A DNA stretch of 64,000 nt, taken from Kosakonia oryzendophytica. GTDB taxonomy: Bacteria > Pseudomonadota > Gammaproteobacteria > Enterobacterales > Enterobacteriaceae. This document shows, in pieces, positions 9,094-17,473 of the stretch. Position numbers and translations under genes: made by a program. The stretch lies in contig NZ_FMAY01000007.1 in NCBI RefSeq assembly GCF_900094925.1, positions 204,505 through 268,504 on the forward strand. Direction: 5' to 3'. Position 1 is the first letter of the stretch; each line of letters begins with the position of its first letter. The notes below the pieces were generated by a model. The model was not told the DNA's origin. It did not search any database and saw nothing but the letters and a program-made list of their open reading frames with translations.

Positions 9094-10104
9094 TCACAAA
9101 CCACGTTTTGCCATTACCTGCGCCAGTTCAACCAGGCGGTTGGAGAAGCCCCACTCGTTATCGTACCAGGCAAGGATTTTCACCAGATTGCCGCCGATCA
9201 CCAGTGTCGATAAGCCATCAATGATGGAGGAGCGCGGGTCGCCCTGGTAATCGCTGGAGACCAGCGGCTCGTCGCTGTAACCCAGAATGCCTTTCAGTGG
9301 CCCGGATTCTGCCGCGTTGCGGAACGCGGCATTCACCTCATCGACGGTCACGTCGCGTTTGAGGGTCACGGTCAGGTCAACAATGGAGACCACGGGTACC
9401 GGAACACGCAATGAATAACCGGTCAGACGCCCCTCCAGTGCCGGGATCACTTTACCCAGCGCCTTCGCCGCGCCGCTGGAGTACGGCACGATAGACAACG
9501 CGGCCGCCCGCGCGCCACGCAGATCTTTTTCCGGCTGGTCGTGCAGCGCCTGGCTGTTGGTATAGGCATGGGTGGTATTCATTAACCCGTGCTCAATACC
9601 GAAGGTCTGGTGCAGCACCTGCGCCGCCGGAGCAAGGCCGTTAGTGGTGCAGCTGCCATTGCTGACCACAAAATGGCGCTGCGGATCATACTGCTCATCG
9701 TTGACACCTAACACGATGGTCAAATCATCGTTTTTACCCGGCGCGGAGATAATGACGCGTTTCGCGCCGCCGTGCGTGATGTGGACGGCCGCTTTTTCAC
9801 GGTCGGTAAAGAAGCCGGTTGCTTCAATCACAATATCCACGCCTGCGTCGCGCCACGGAATATTTGCCGGATCGCGCTCGCTGAAGACGCGTACTGCTTT
9901 TCCGTCGACCCATAATTGCCCCTCGCCAGCGTCCACCGGCACGGGCAGAGTACCCAGCAGCGAATCGTGTTTCAGTAAATGCGCCAGGGTTTTACTGTCG
10001 GTCAGATCGTTGATGGCCACAATATCCACCTCTGCGTTGCCCAGCGCTGCGCGCAACACGTTACGCCCGATCCTGCCAAAACCATTAATGCCGACCTTTA
10101 CCAT
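9094..10104 (-). CDS. Glyceraldehyde-3-phosphate dehydrogenase, divergent second type
   Basis: This 336-residue type I GAPDH has the Rossmann start GINGFGRIGRNVLRA, Asp33 for NAD preference, catalytic Cys152 in SNGSCTTN, His179 and the end motif WYDNEWGFSNRL. It differs from enterobacterial GapA: SNASCTTNC is SNGSCTTNG, and the PSSTGAA loop reads PYSSGAA. It looks more like Bacillus/plastid-type or erythrose-4-phosphate-dehydrogenase-related enzymes, so it is probably a secondary isozyme rather than the housekeeping one. AAGGAG precedes ATG 10104. A same-strand AraC-type regulator gene lies 79 bases upstream. Confidence 0.85.
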   Translation of the reverse strand: MVKVGINGFGRIGRNVLRAALGNAEVDIVAINDLTDSKTLAHLLKHDSLLGTLPVPVDAGEGQLWVDGKAVRVFSERDPANIPWRDAGVDIVIEATGFFTDREKAAVHITHGGAKRVIISAPGKNDDLTIVLGVNDEQYDPQRHFVVSNGSCTTNGLAPAAQVLHQTFGIEHGLMNTTHAYTNSQALHDQPEKDLRGARAAALSIVPYSSGAAKALGKVIPALEGRLTGYSLRVPVPVVSIVDLTVTLKRDVTVDEVNAAFRNAAESGPLKGILGYSDEPLVSSDYQGDPRSSIIDGLSTLVIGGNLVKILAWYDNEWGFSNRLVELAQVMAKRGL

Positions 10105-10183
10105 GATTGACTCCTTCTTATGCGGTATCTGCGTTTACTGTAGGTCGGCGCTGATTTGGCGTAAACGACAAAAAAGGATCACT

Positions 10184-11164
10184 TTACGCCAGATTGCGGC
10201 TGTGGAAGCGTTGGCGATATTCGCCGGGCGTCAGGTGAAGTTGGCGCTCAAAAATACGCCGCAGATTAATACTGTTGCCAAAACCGCTGGCTTCGGCCAC
10301 GCGCTCCAGCGTATCGCGGGTCTGCTCCAGGCGGTTGCGTGCCTCGGCCAGGCGCGCTTCGGCAACATAGCGCGCAGGCGGCGCGCCGGTTTCACGGGTG
10401 AAAACGCGGGTGAAATTGCGCGGGCTCATTGCCACGCGTGCAGCCAGTTTCTCCACGGATAAATCCCCGGCCAGATTGGCGAGGATCCAGGTTTGCAGCT
10501 CACTGATAGGCCCGCTGCTGTTGGCAGGTTGCAGATGAAAACGGCTGAACTGCAACTGCCCTCCGGGGCGATGCAGGTACATCACCAGATCCTGTGCCAC
10601 ATCACGGGCGAGCGTAAAACCATAGTCGTCCTCCACCAGCGCCAGCGTCAGATCAAAACCGGAACTGACACCGCCGGACGTCCATACCGGGCCGTCCTGA
10701 ATATAGAGCGGGCCGTGTTCTACCTGGACGTGGGGGAAGCGTGCTTGCAGGGTGTCCAGCAGCCGCCAGTGGCTGGTGGCACGACGCCCGTCGAGCAACC
10801 CTGCTTGCGCCAACAGCATGGCGCCGCCGCAGATGGAAACTACCCGCCGGGCATGAGGGGCGGCAAGCCGCAACCAGTCTACTACCGCAGTGCCTTCTTC
10901 TTCATCCACACCGCGGCCGGTGATCATGATGGTATCCCGGGGTTCGCGGGGATCAAGTTGCGGAAGTCGGTAGTCGGCCAGCAGATTTAACCCGGACTGA
11001 CCATGAATAACCTGGTGGGGTTGTGTGGTGGCGAGAGTGATTTGATAGCGTGGCTGAGACGTGCCGTCCGTATGCAGTCGGTTGGCTTGCATCAGAATAT
11101 CGGCAACACCTGCGGCTTCGAATAGCATGCCGCCATCAGGGACAATAATCAGGAATGTTTTCAT
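10184..11164 (-). CDS. GlxA-family AraC-type transcriptional regulator
   Basis: This 326-residue two-domain regulator has an N-terminal DJ-1/PfpI-like domain (about residues 1-190) with the nucleophile-elbow-like VSICGGAMLLAQAGLLDG. A C-terminal AraC double helix-turn-helix follows (about 225-320; SPRNFTRVFTRETG and ASGFGNSINLRRIFERQLHLTPGEYR). The DJ-1 domain in these proteins usually senses a ligand rather than acting as an enzyme. It reads in the same direction as the GAPDH gene and may control it. The ribosome site before ATG 11164 is unusually close, so a slightly later start is possible. Confidence 0.87.
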   Translation of the reverse strand: MKTFLIIVPDGGMLFEAAGVADILMQANRLHTDGTSQPRYQITLATTQPHQVIHGQSGLNLLADYRLPQLDPREPRDTIMITGRGVDEEEGTAVVDWLRLAAPHARRVVSICGGAMLLAQAGLLDGRRATSHWRLLDTLQARFPHVQVEHGPLYIQDGPVWTSGGVSSGFDLTLALVEDDYGFTLARDVAQDLVMYLHRPGGQLQFSRFHLQPANSSGPISELQTWILANLAGDLSVEKLAARVAMSPRNFTRVFTRETGAPPARYVAEARLAEARNRLEQTRDTLERVAEASGFGNSINLRRIFERQLHLTPGEYRQRFHSRNLA

Positions 11165-11241
11165 GTCCTGAAAAGTACGCCAATAACATTATAAGTCAAC
11201 AGGCGTGACGTCGACATTGTGATGGGCCAGGGCCGTGTGCG

Positions 11242-11271
11242 AAAAAAACACCCAGAATGGGCATTCCGGGT
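11242..11271 (-). terminator. Terminator after the 81-residue gene
   Basis: ACCCAGAATG and CATTCCGGGT form a 10-bp stem with one mismatch and a 2-base loop. On the minus strand it is followed by seven Ts. Confidence 0.8.
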
Positions 11272-11301
11272 AAGGACAACAAGGCACGACACATCCGTTA
11301 A

Positions 11302-11547
11302 TTATTCGTTGCCATCGCCGGGTTGTTTGCGATTCGCCATGGTGGTAACCAAATACTGCTGAACGGGATCAAGGCGTAAGTCCACATGCTCCTCATCAAG
11401 CTGTGGGCTATTGCTTGCTTCACCGCTGGTGACAAAGGGTTTATAAAGGCGGTCATGTGCGAATTCGTCCTGGATCAACCAACCGACTTCCGCACTGGCA
11501 CGTTGGTTAACGAGGACGTTTCTGACGCGTTTAAGTTTGTTCTGCAT
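11302..11547 (-). CDS. Hypothetical 81-residue protein
   Basis: Not recognised. It is a small charged protein with a basic start (MQNKLKRVRN), an Asp/Glu-rich middle and a hydrophilic tail, with no membrane segment or signal peptide. The frame extends further upstream, but ATG 11547 has a near-consensus GGAGGA site six bases before it and so is chosen. A good terminator follows. It lies between a regulator gene and a YciG-type stress gene, but nothing in the sequence ties its function to either. Confidence 0.7.
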   Translation of the reverse strand: MQNKLKRVRNVLVNQRASAEVGWLIQDEFAHDRLYKPFVTSGEASNSPQLDEEHVDLRLDPVQQYLVTTMANRKQPGDGNE

Positions 11548-11859
11548 GCGATTTCCTCCACCGGCGCAGGCATCTTCGTCTGTTTCCCCGGGTTGTTTCT
11601 GAGACAGCGTGCTGCCGGCAATGGCCCACAATACGTATAGACAACTGTTCAGTGTTACTAATCATTTTGCGCCGGATAATTTTGCCGGATGGATATAAAA
11701 ACGCCATGTCGGAAACAGGGTTATCAGCTTAATAATGAATGGCCGGTAAGTGTCTATTTCAGTGCGGGTTAATTATTGATGAGTTCATTCTTAAACGGAT
11801 GACAAAATTGTCCGTACGTTTAATGACCTTCTCAATAATCCCCTGCTCGTGTCACAATT

Positions 11860-11881
11860 AGCGAGCCAGAACTGGCTCGCT
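11860..11881 (-). terminator. Hairpin after the YciG paralog
   Basis: AGCGAGCCAG-AA-CTGGCTCGCT is a perfect 10-bp stem, 43 bases beyond the YciG-paralog stop, without a strong T-run. A related GCGAGCC hairpin follows the other yciG copy at 43460-43480. Confidence 0.55.
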
Positions 11882-11924
11882 GGTGACTTATTAATACCTG
11901 TGCAAAAATAACAACAAGCGAAAA

Positions 11925-12107
11925 CTACTCGCCTGCTTTACGACCACCGCCATGGCTATTCTGACCGCCTTTTTTACCTGCTTCCGAAGCACGCTGCGGG
12001 TCATGTTTAAAATTCCCGCCACTGTTTTGGCCGCCTTTTCGGCCCGCTTCTGCTGCTCTTTTACGATCTACAGCGAAATTACCTGACCCGCCACGATGTT
12101 CAGCCAT
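11925..12107 (-). CDS. YciG/YmdF-type KGG stress protein (paralog)
   Basis: This 60-residue, very hydrophilic Gly/Lys-rich protein has the repeated stress-induced KGG motif (EAGRKGGQNSGGNF and EAGKKGGQNSHGG). Members are RpoS-linked in E. coli and have been tied to stress survival and motility, but the biochemical role is not known. It differs from the copy at 43529-43711 at nine of 60 positions and stands alone, without yciF, yciE or katN. A good AGGAGAAAT-type ribosome site precedes ATG 12107. Confidence 0.85.
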   Translation of the reverse strand: MAEHRGGSGNFAVDRKRAAEAGRKGGQNSGGNFKHDPQRASEAGKKGGQNSHGGGRKAGE

Positions 12108-12640
12108 AATATTTCTCCTGCATTGTTGATGAAATAAACAGCATGGTGTTTTGAGGTATGCCGTTGTGGTTCGGAAATAAATTTAGTCACACTTCCTGAA
12201 TAGTCAAACGAGGCATTCTGGAAAGATTTTTCTAATACTTACTGAGTACCTGAATGTTAATTGAACAAAGCTGTATTTAATCTGTACCTTTAAAATAAAG
12301 CACTTAGCGAAAATTCCATCGAAACGCAGTAATCAAGAGCGTGATTGTTTCGTTTTTTTTGTATGCCGGGATGGATTATTGCGCTTTTTTATTGACATAA
12401 ATTTACATTTGGTGCGATGAAGTATCACTTTTTCTAATGTTTTTAGGACAACTCTTAAAGAGCCTGCCGCGCCGTGGCATGCCGTTTGGCTCGAAAAGCG
12501 CAGGGCGACTACTGTTAGATCTCATAACGGATACGTCACCCACATAATGGCCGACGCAGCGCCGTCGGCAGGCATACTGCAGACGGATGACCTCATCGGA
12601 GCGGGAGTGTACGTACATGACTGTTTGGTGAGGAAGCAAA
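12108..12640. other. 533-base gap before the formate dehydrogenase operon
   Basis: No convincing gene is seen. It is AT-rich up to about 12440, then GC-richer. A TTGACATAAATTTACA element (about 12393) could be part of a promoter for the downstream operon, and the 5' leader of that operon would be long. No terminator or known riboswitch shape was recognised. Confidence 0.4.
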
Positions 12641-15613
12641 ATGAGCCTGCAAAAATGTACTGTCATCTATGACGGTAAGGCGTTGGTTGGCCTGGCGGAT
12701 ATCCCGCTGATCGACTTTCTGGAGAGCTGCAATATTACATTGCCGCATGTCTGTTACCACCCGGCGCTGGCGCCGCTCCAGACCTGTGATGTCTGTTGGG
12801 TGGAGCAGCAGGGGAAACGGGTGCGTGGGTGTACGCTGCGTAGCCAGGAAGGGATGGTCCTCAACTCGGTTGATGAACAGGCCCGCGCGGCACGCGAAGA
12901 GGGGATGGATCGCCTGCTGGCAAAGCACGAACTGTACTGCACTGTCTGCGAACACAACACCGGCGATTGTACGTTGCATAACACCATGGTGGATATGCAT
13001 ATTCCCATTCAACGCTATGCATATCAGCGTAAGCCCTATGTTAAAGACGACTCCAACCCGTTTTATACCTACGATCCCGATCAGTGCATCCTCTGCGGTC
13101 GCTGCGTAGATGCCTGCCAAAACGTCGAAGTTAACGAAACGCTGAGTATCGACTTCACCATGGATCATCCACGGGTACTCTGGGATGGCGGCGATCGCAT
13201 TGCGGGTTCAAGTTGCGTGAGTTGCGGTCATTGCGTCACGGTATGCCCCTGTAACGCGTTACTGGAGAAAAGCATGCAGCCGGATGCGGGTCCCTTCACC
13301 TCCATGCCTGCTTCGCTAAAGCGTCCGTTAATCGATATTGTCAAAACGCTGGAAAATGCTACCGGTGCGGAGATCATTTCCGGGATTTCCGTCATCGATA
13401 CAACGTTACGGCAGCAGGAGATCAAACGGACAAAAACGGTTTGCACCTATTGTGGCGTGGGGTGCAGTTTTGAAATGTGGACACGTGATCGGCATTTACT
13501 GAAGGTGCAACCCGTGATGGATGCCCCGGTCAATGGCATCTCAACCTGTGTAAAAGGGAAGTTCGCCTGGGATTTTATTAACAGCCCTCAACGTTTGACC
13601 ACGCCGCTGATCCGCGAAAACGATCATTTTCGCCCGGCAAGCTGGGATGAAGCGCTGGCGCTTGTCGCCCGCAAATTACTGGAGACCCGCGACCAGTACG
13701 GCCCGGACAGTATTGGTTTTATCGGTTCAAGCAAGGGCAGCAATGAAGAAGCCTACCTGACGCAGAAAATCGCCCGCGCGATTATTGGTACCAACAGCGT
13801 CGATAACTCCTCTCGCTATTGTCAGAACCCGGCCACAGAAGGGCTGTTCCGTACCGTGGGCTATGGCGGCGATGCGGGCACGCTTGCCGATCTGGTCCAG
13901 GCGGATCTGGTGATAATCGTCGGCAGCAATATGGCGGAAAATCACCCGGTGATCGCCGCCAGACTCAAAGCCGCCAAAAAACATCACGGTCAGAAATGGC
14001 TGGTGGTGGATCCGCGTCGTCATGAAATGGCGGAACGCGCTGATGCGTATCTGCGCATTCGGCCGGGTACGGATCTGGTCTGGGCCTCCGCGATGGCGCG
14101 CTACATGTTTGACCATGGTTATGCGGATGACGCCTTTCTTGCGGCACGGGTGAATCACGTGGAAGAGTACCGTCAGTCACTGGCACCCTTCACACTTGAC
14201 TACGCCGCGCAAGTGACGGGTTTACAGGAAGATGCCCTGTGCGAGTCGGCCGAAATGATCGGTCACGCTGAGCGGGTATGCATCATATGGGCGATGGGCA
14301 TCACCCAGCATAGTCATGGCGCAGATGCCAGCACCGCCTTGTCTAATTTGCTGCTGGTGACAGGCAATTACGGGCGTCCAGGTACCGGAGGGTATCCGAT
14401 GCGCGGACATAATAATGTGCAAGGGGCCAGCGACTTTGGTTGCCTGAAAAATTTCTACCCTGGCTATGAACCCGTTAGCGACCCGCAGGTACGAAACAAA
14501 TGGGCAAATGCCTGGGGCGTCCCCGCTGAGCACCTGTCGCTAAAAGTGGGGCAGGATAATTTTATGATGGTGGAGATGGCGCGCAGCGACACGATCCGCG
14601 CCATGTATGTGATTGGTGAAGAGACGGCGTTTTCAGATGCGGACGCAGAAAACGTGCATCAGGGGTTTACCAACCTTGATTTTCTGGTGGTTCAGGACCT
14701 GTTTCTCAGTCGCACCGCGCAATATGCCGACGTAGTGTTACCGGGCTGCCCGAGCGTTGAAAAAGAGGGCACTTTTGTTAATACCGAACGGCGGATCCAG
14801 CATTTCTCTGCGGTGATGACGCCGTTAGGGGAGAGTCGGCCCGACTGGTTGATTTTAACCCAGCTGGCGGCCTGTATGGGGCATGATTGGGGATATCGTC
14901 ACCCAGGCGAAATCATGGCTGAGGCGGCCGCCATTGCGGAGAGTTTCGCCGGTGTCAGTTACGCGCGGCTGGAGGGATGGAAATCCCAAATCTGGCCGGT
15001 CAGTGCGGATGGCAGCAGTACGCCGCTGCTCTACACTGAACGTTTTAATACGGCAGATGGGCGCGCTACGCTCTTTCCCTTACGCTGGCAGCCGCCAGCG
15101 GAAGAGCCGGATGCGTTGTATGATTTGACGCTCGATAACGGTCGTATGCTGGAGCATTTCCAGTCCACCAACCAGAGCGGGCAGGGAGGGCGTACCACCG
15201 CGCTTTCACCGCACTGGTATGTGGAAGTCAGCCCGGAACTGGCGGCCGCGCGCAGCCTCAACGAGGGTGACTGGGTGCGGCTGATTTCGCGGCGTGGCAC
15301 GCAGGAGCTCCCGGTAGTGGTGACCGATCGCGTGCAAGGCACCGTGCTGTTTATCTCCATTCATCAGGGCAAAGATGGGGTCAATGCACTGACGGGTGAG
15401 CACCATGATCCCGCCGTTAATACACCTGCCTATAAAGAAGTGGCTGTTCGTCTGGAGCCTGTCGACCGCCCACCTTTCCCGGACCCGCTCCCAAAACATA
15501 ATTTTCGCCATGGCAAACGCACGCCCATCGACAAGGTACCCGTGGAGGACAAATGGCGGCGCAGTGATTATGTTGAACCCCCGGCAAAAGCCACTCACCC
15601 GGAGAAATGTTAA
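12641..15613 (+). CDS. Molybdopterin formate dehydrogenase alpha subunit (YrhE/YjgC-like, NuoG-type N-terminus)
   Basis: This 990-residue iron-sulfur molybdoprotein resembles B. subtilis YrhE/YjgC. Modules in order: a plant-ferredoxin [2Fe-2S] domain (CDVC in the first 60 residues), a NuoG-like His-Cys3 [4Fe-4S] site (HELYCTVCEHNTGDC), two ferredoxin clusters (CILCGRCVDAC and CVSCGHCVTVC), then the molybdenum domain with its own [4Fe-4S] site (CTYCGVGC). SRYCQNPATEGL supplies the Mo-ligand Cys in place of selenocysteine. It has no Tat signal, so it is cytoplasmic. GAGG precedes ATG 12641. The stop overlaps the DUF1641 start and a bd oxidase follows, so formate electrons may go to quinone and O2; this coupling is inference. 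Confidence 0.9.
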   Translation: MSLQKCTVIYDGKALVGLADIPLIDFLESCNITLPHVCYHPALAPLQTCDVCWVEQQGKRVRGCTLRSQEGMVLNSVDEQARAAREEGMDRLLAKHELYCTVCEHNTGDCTLHNTMVDMHIPIQRYAYQRKPYVKDDSNPFYTYDPDQCILCGRCVDACQNVEVNETLSIDFTMDHPRVLWDGGDRIAGSSCVSCGHCVTVCPCNALLEKSMQPDAGPFTSMPASLKRPLIDIVKTLENATGAEIISGISVIDTTLRQQEIKRTKTVCTYCGVGCSFEMWTRDRHLLKVQPVMDAPVNGISTCVKGKFAWDFINSPQRLTTPLIRENDHFRPASWDEALALVARKLLETRDQYGPDSIGFIGSSKGSNEEAYLTQKIARAIIGTNSVDNSSRYCQNPATEGLFRTVGYGGDAGTLADLVQADLVIIVGSNMAENHPVIAARLKAAKKHHGQKWLVVDPRRHEMAERADAYLRIRPGTDLVWASAMARYMFDHGYADDAFLAARVNHVEEYRQSLAPFTLDYAAQVTGLQEDALCESAEMIGHAERVCIIWAMGITQHSHGADASTALSNLLLVTGNYGRPGTGGYPMRGHNNVQGASDFGCLKNFYPGYEPVSDPQVRNKWANAWGVPAEHLSLKVGQDNFMMVEMARSDTIRAMYVIGEETAFSDADAENVHQGFTNLDFLVVQDLFLSRTAQYADVVLPGCPSVEKEGTFVNTERRIQHFSAVMTPLGESRPDWLILTQLAACMGHDWGYRHPGEIMAEAAAIAESFAGVSYARLEGWKSQIWPVSADGSSTPLLYTERFNTADGRATLFPLRWQPPAEEPDALYDLTLDNGRMLEHFQSTNQSGQGGRTTALSPHWYVEVSPELAAARSLNEGDWVRLISRRGTQELPVVVTDRVQGTVLFISIHQGKDGVNALTGEHHDPAVNTPAYKEVAVRLEPVDRPPFPDPLPKHNFRHGKRTPIDKVPVEDKWRRSDYVEPPAKATHPEKC

Positions 15614-16092
15614 TGGCTAAAGCGATTGATTATCAGCCGGAACCGGCAAAAATTGGCCCGGATGCCCATGAGGAGCTGGCGCGATTACTGGAAACGCTGC
15701 ATCAGCATGGCGTGCTGCGACTGGCAAACGATTTGGTTGCCGCCAATAATGCCGTGGCAAAGGTACTGGTGCAGGGATTACAGCGAGAAGGCTCGTTGAA
15801 TGTCATGCAGAATATCGCCGTGATCTTTCTGGCGCTCTCCAGCCTTCCGCCAGATAAAGTCTACAAACTGGCGTTTGGTTTGCGCGATATGGCGGATGCG
15901 CTCAGCGAGCAGGATACGGATAGCGAAGAGAAAGCACCAGGTGTGCAGGGGGCGTGGAAGATGTTGCAGGATGATGAGCTCTGGCAAGCGCTAACACCGC
16001 TGTTCAGGGGGATGCGTGCCTTTTCCCGGCGAATGGCGCAACCGGTGGATAAACCGATTTCGGCCCATACGGGCAAGCCCAGCGACGCGTGA
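15613..16092 (+). CDS. DUF1641 protein (YrhD/YjgD-like)
   Basis: This 159-residue protein is of the DUF1641 family, which accompanies YrhE/YjgC formate dehydrogenases in Bacillus and many other bacteria. It is mostly helical with no clear membrane span. Its start ATG overlaps the dehydrogenase stop (TAATG) and its stop overlaps the next start (TGATG), so translation of the three genes is coupled. The role is unknown; partnership with the dehydrogenase, for example as an adaptor to the membrane, is a guess from constant gene neighbourhood. Confidence 0.82.
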   Translation: MAKAIDYQPEPAKIGPDAHEELARLLETLHQHGVLRLANDLVAANNAVAKVLVQGLQREGSLNVMQNIAVIFLALSSLPPDKVYKLAFGLRDMADALSEQDTDSEEKAPGVQGAWKMLQDDELWQALTPLFRGMRAFSRRMAQPVDKPISAHTGKPSDA

Positions 16093-17471
16093 TGAGTCCG
16101 GAAACTACCCTGCTTCTCGCGCGAAGCCAGTTCGCCTTTACCATCGGTTTTCACATTGTGTTGGCGGCGTTTACCCTTGGCCTTGCCCAGTGGCTGCTGT
16201 TTCTCGAAGCCATGTGGCTCTGGCGCAAACAGCCTGTCTGGCTTGCGTTGTGGCGTTACTGGAGCAAGATTTTCGCGCTCAATGTGGCGATGGGGGTGGT
16301 CACCGGCGTGGTGATGGAGTTTGCGTTTGGCACAAACTGGAGTGGACTTGCCAGCCGTGCGGGAGCCGTGCTGGGGCCAATGATGTATATGGAAGTGCTG
16401 GTGGCCTTTTTCCTCGAAGCCGGGTTTATGGGCGTGCTGTTGTTCGGTATGGAGAAGGTCCGCCCGTGGGTTCATTTTATGGCGACGATCGTTGTCGCGT
16501 TGGGCTCGCTGTTTAGCGCATTTTGGATCCTGGCTGCTAACTCCTGGATGCAAACCCCGGATGGCGTGGTTCAGTCTGCCGATGGGCGCTTTATTCCGGT
16601 TGACTGGCTGGCGGCGATCATTAATCCCTCTTTCCCCTGGCGCATGGCGCATATGGTGGTTGCTGCGATGCTTGGCACGGCCTGCCTGGTCGCTGCCTGC
16701 GGCGCATGGCATCTGCTGCGTGATGAGCGGCATCCGGCGGCACGTCATATGTTCTCGTTGTCCCTCTGGTTGCTGCTTGTGATGACGCCGGTACAAATTG
16801 TATTGGGGGATCTGCATGGCGAAAATACTCGCGATCATCAACCGATTAAACTGGCGGCGATGGAGGGGGCCTGGGATCCGCCGCCGCCAGGCGCAGGCGA
16901 GCCGATGCGACTGTTTGCTGCACCGGATATGGCGCAGCGCCGTAATCACTGGGAAGTGGCCATTCCGGATATTGGCTCGCTCTATTTACGCCACAATCTA
17001 ACCGGACGGATCCACAGCCTTAATCACTATCCGCCAGAGGATCTCCCCTGGGTTCCGGGGGTGTTCTGGTCATTTCGCATCATGGTCGCTCTGGGTTTGC
17101 TGATGCTGGTGGCGGGCATTGCCGGACTGGTGATACGGCTGCGTGGTCGATTGTGGCGGACGAGGTGGTTTCAGTGGTCGATGGTGTTAATGGCACCCGC
17201 TGGTTTTACCGCCATGCTGGCGGGCTGGGGGGTAACGGAAACCGGTCGCCAACCGTGGGTTGTTTACGGTTTGCTTCGTACGGCGGATAGCGTTTCGCCT
17301 GTTTCGCCTGCACTGGTTCTCGGCTCTCTGGTGGTGATCGTTGTGGTCTATCTGACGCTGTTTGCGCTGGGTCTGTGGTTTTTATTGCGTCTGATGTCGC
17401 AACCGCCACATCCGGATGAAGAGGGCGTGATGCCGGATGTTGCCCTTCGCAGCGGGACGGGGAGGACTTAA
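16092..17471 (+). CDS. Cytochrome bd-type quinol oxidase subunit I, CioA-like
   Basis: This 459-residue polytopic protein is shorter than E. coli CydA (522), consistent with the short-Q-loop, cyanide-insensitive CIO subgroup. Haem ligands can be placed: His21 (SQFAFTIGFHIV), a His in the RMAHMVVAAML helix and the Met in FWSFRIMVALG. The quinol-site GRQPW motif is present in WGVTETGRQPW. The ATG at 16092 overlaps the DUF1641 stop. Together with the next gene it forms a quinol:O2 oxidase in the formate dehydrogenase operon. Confidence 0.92.
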   Translation: MSPETTLLLARSQFAFTIGFHIVLAAFTLGLAQWLLFLEAMWLWRKQPVWLALWRYWSKIFALNVAMGVVTGVVMEFAFGTNWSGLASRAGAVLGPMMYMEVLVAFFLEAGFMGVLLFGMEKVRPWVHFMATIVVALGSLFSAFWILAANSWMQTPDGVVQSADGRFIPVDWLAAIINPSFPWRMAHMVVAAMLGTACLVAACGAWHLLRDERHPAARHMFSLSLWLLLVMTPVQIVLGDLHGENTRDHQPIKLAAMEGAWDPPPPGAGEPMRLFAAPDMAQRRNHWEVAIPDIGSLYLRHNLTGRIHSLNHYPPEDLPWVPGVFWSFRIMVALGLLMLVAGIAGLVIRLRGRLWRTRWFQWSMVLMAPAGFTAMLAGWGVTETGRQPWVVYGLLRTADSVSPVSPALVLGSLVVIVVVYLTLFALGLWFLLRLMSQPPHPDEEGVMPDVALRSGTGRT

Positions 17472-17473
17472 GC

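Noticed and set aside
11302..12107. The unknown 81-residue gene and the yciG paralog as one stress operon
   Set aside because: A 377-base gap and a hairpin at 11860-11881 separate them, so co-transcription is not supported.
15861..16949. 362-codon minus-strand frame across the DUF1641 and oxidase subunit I genes
   Set aside because: It is an antisense shadow of two well-supported genes, with a His/Arg/Gln-rich translation and no start signals.
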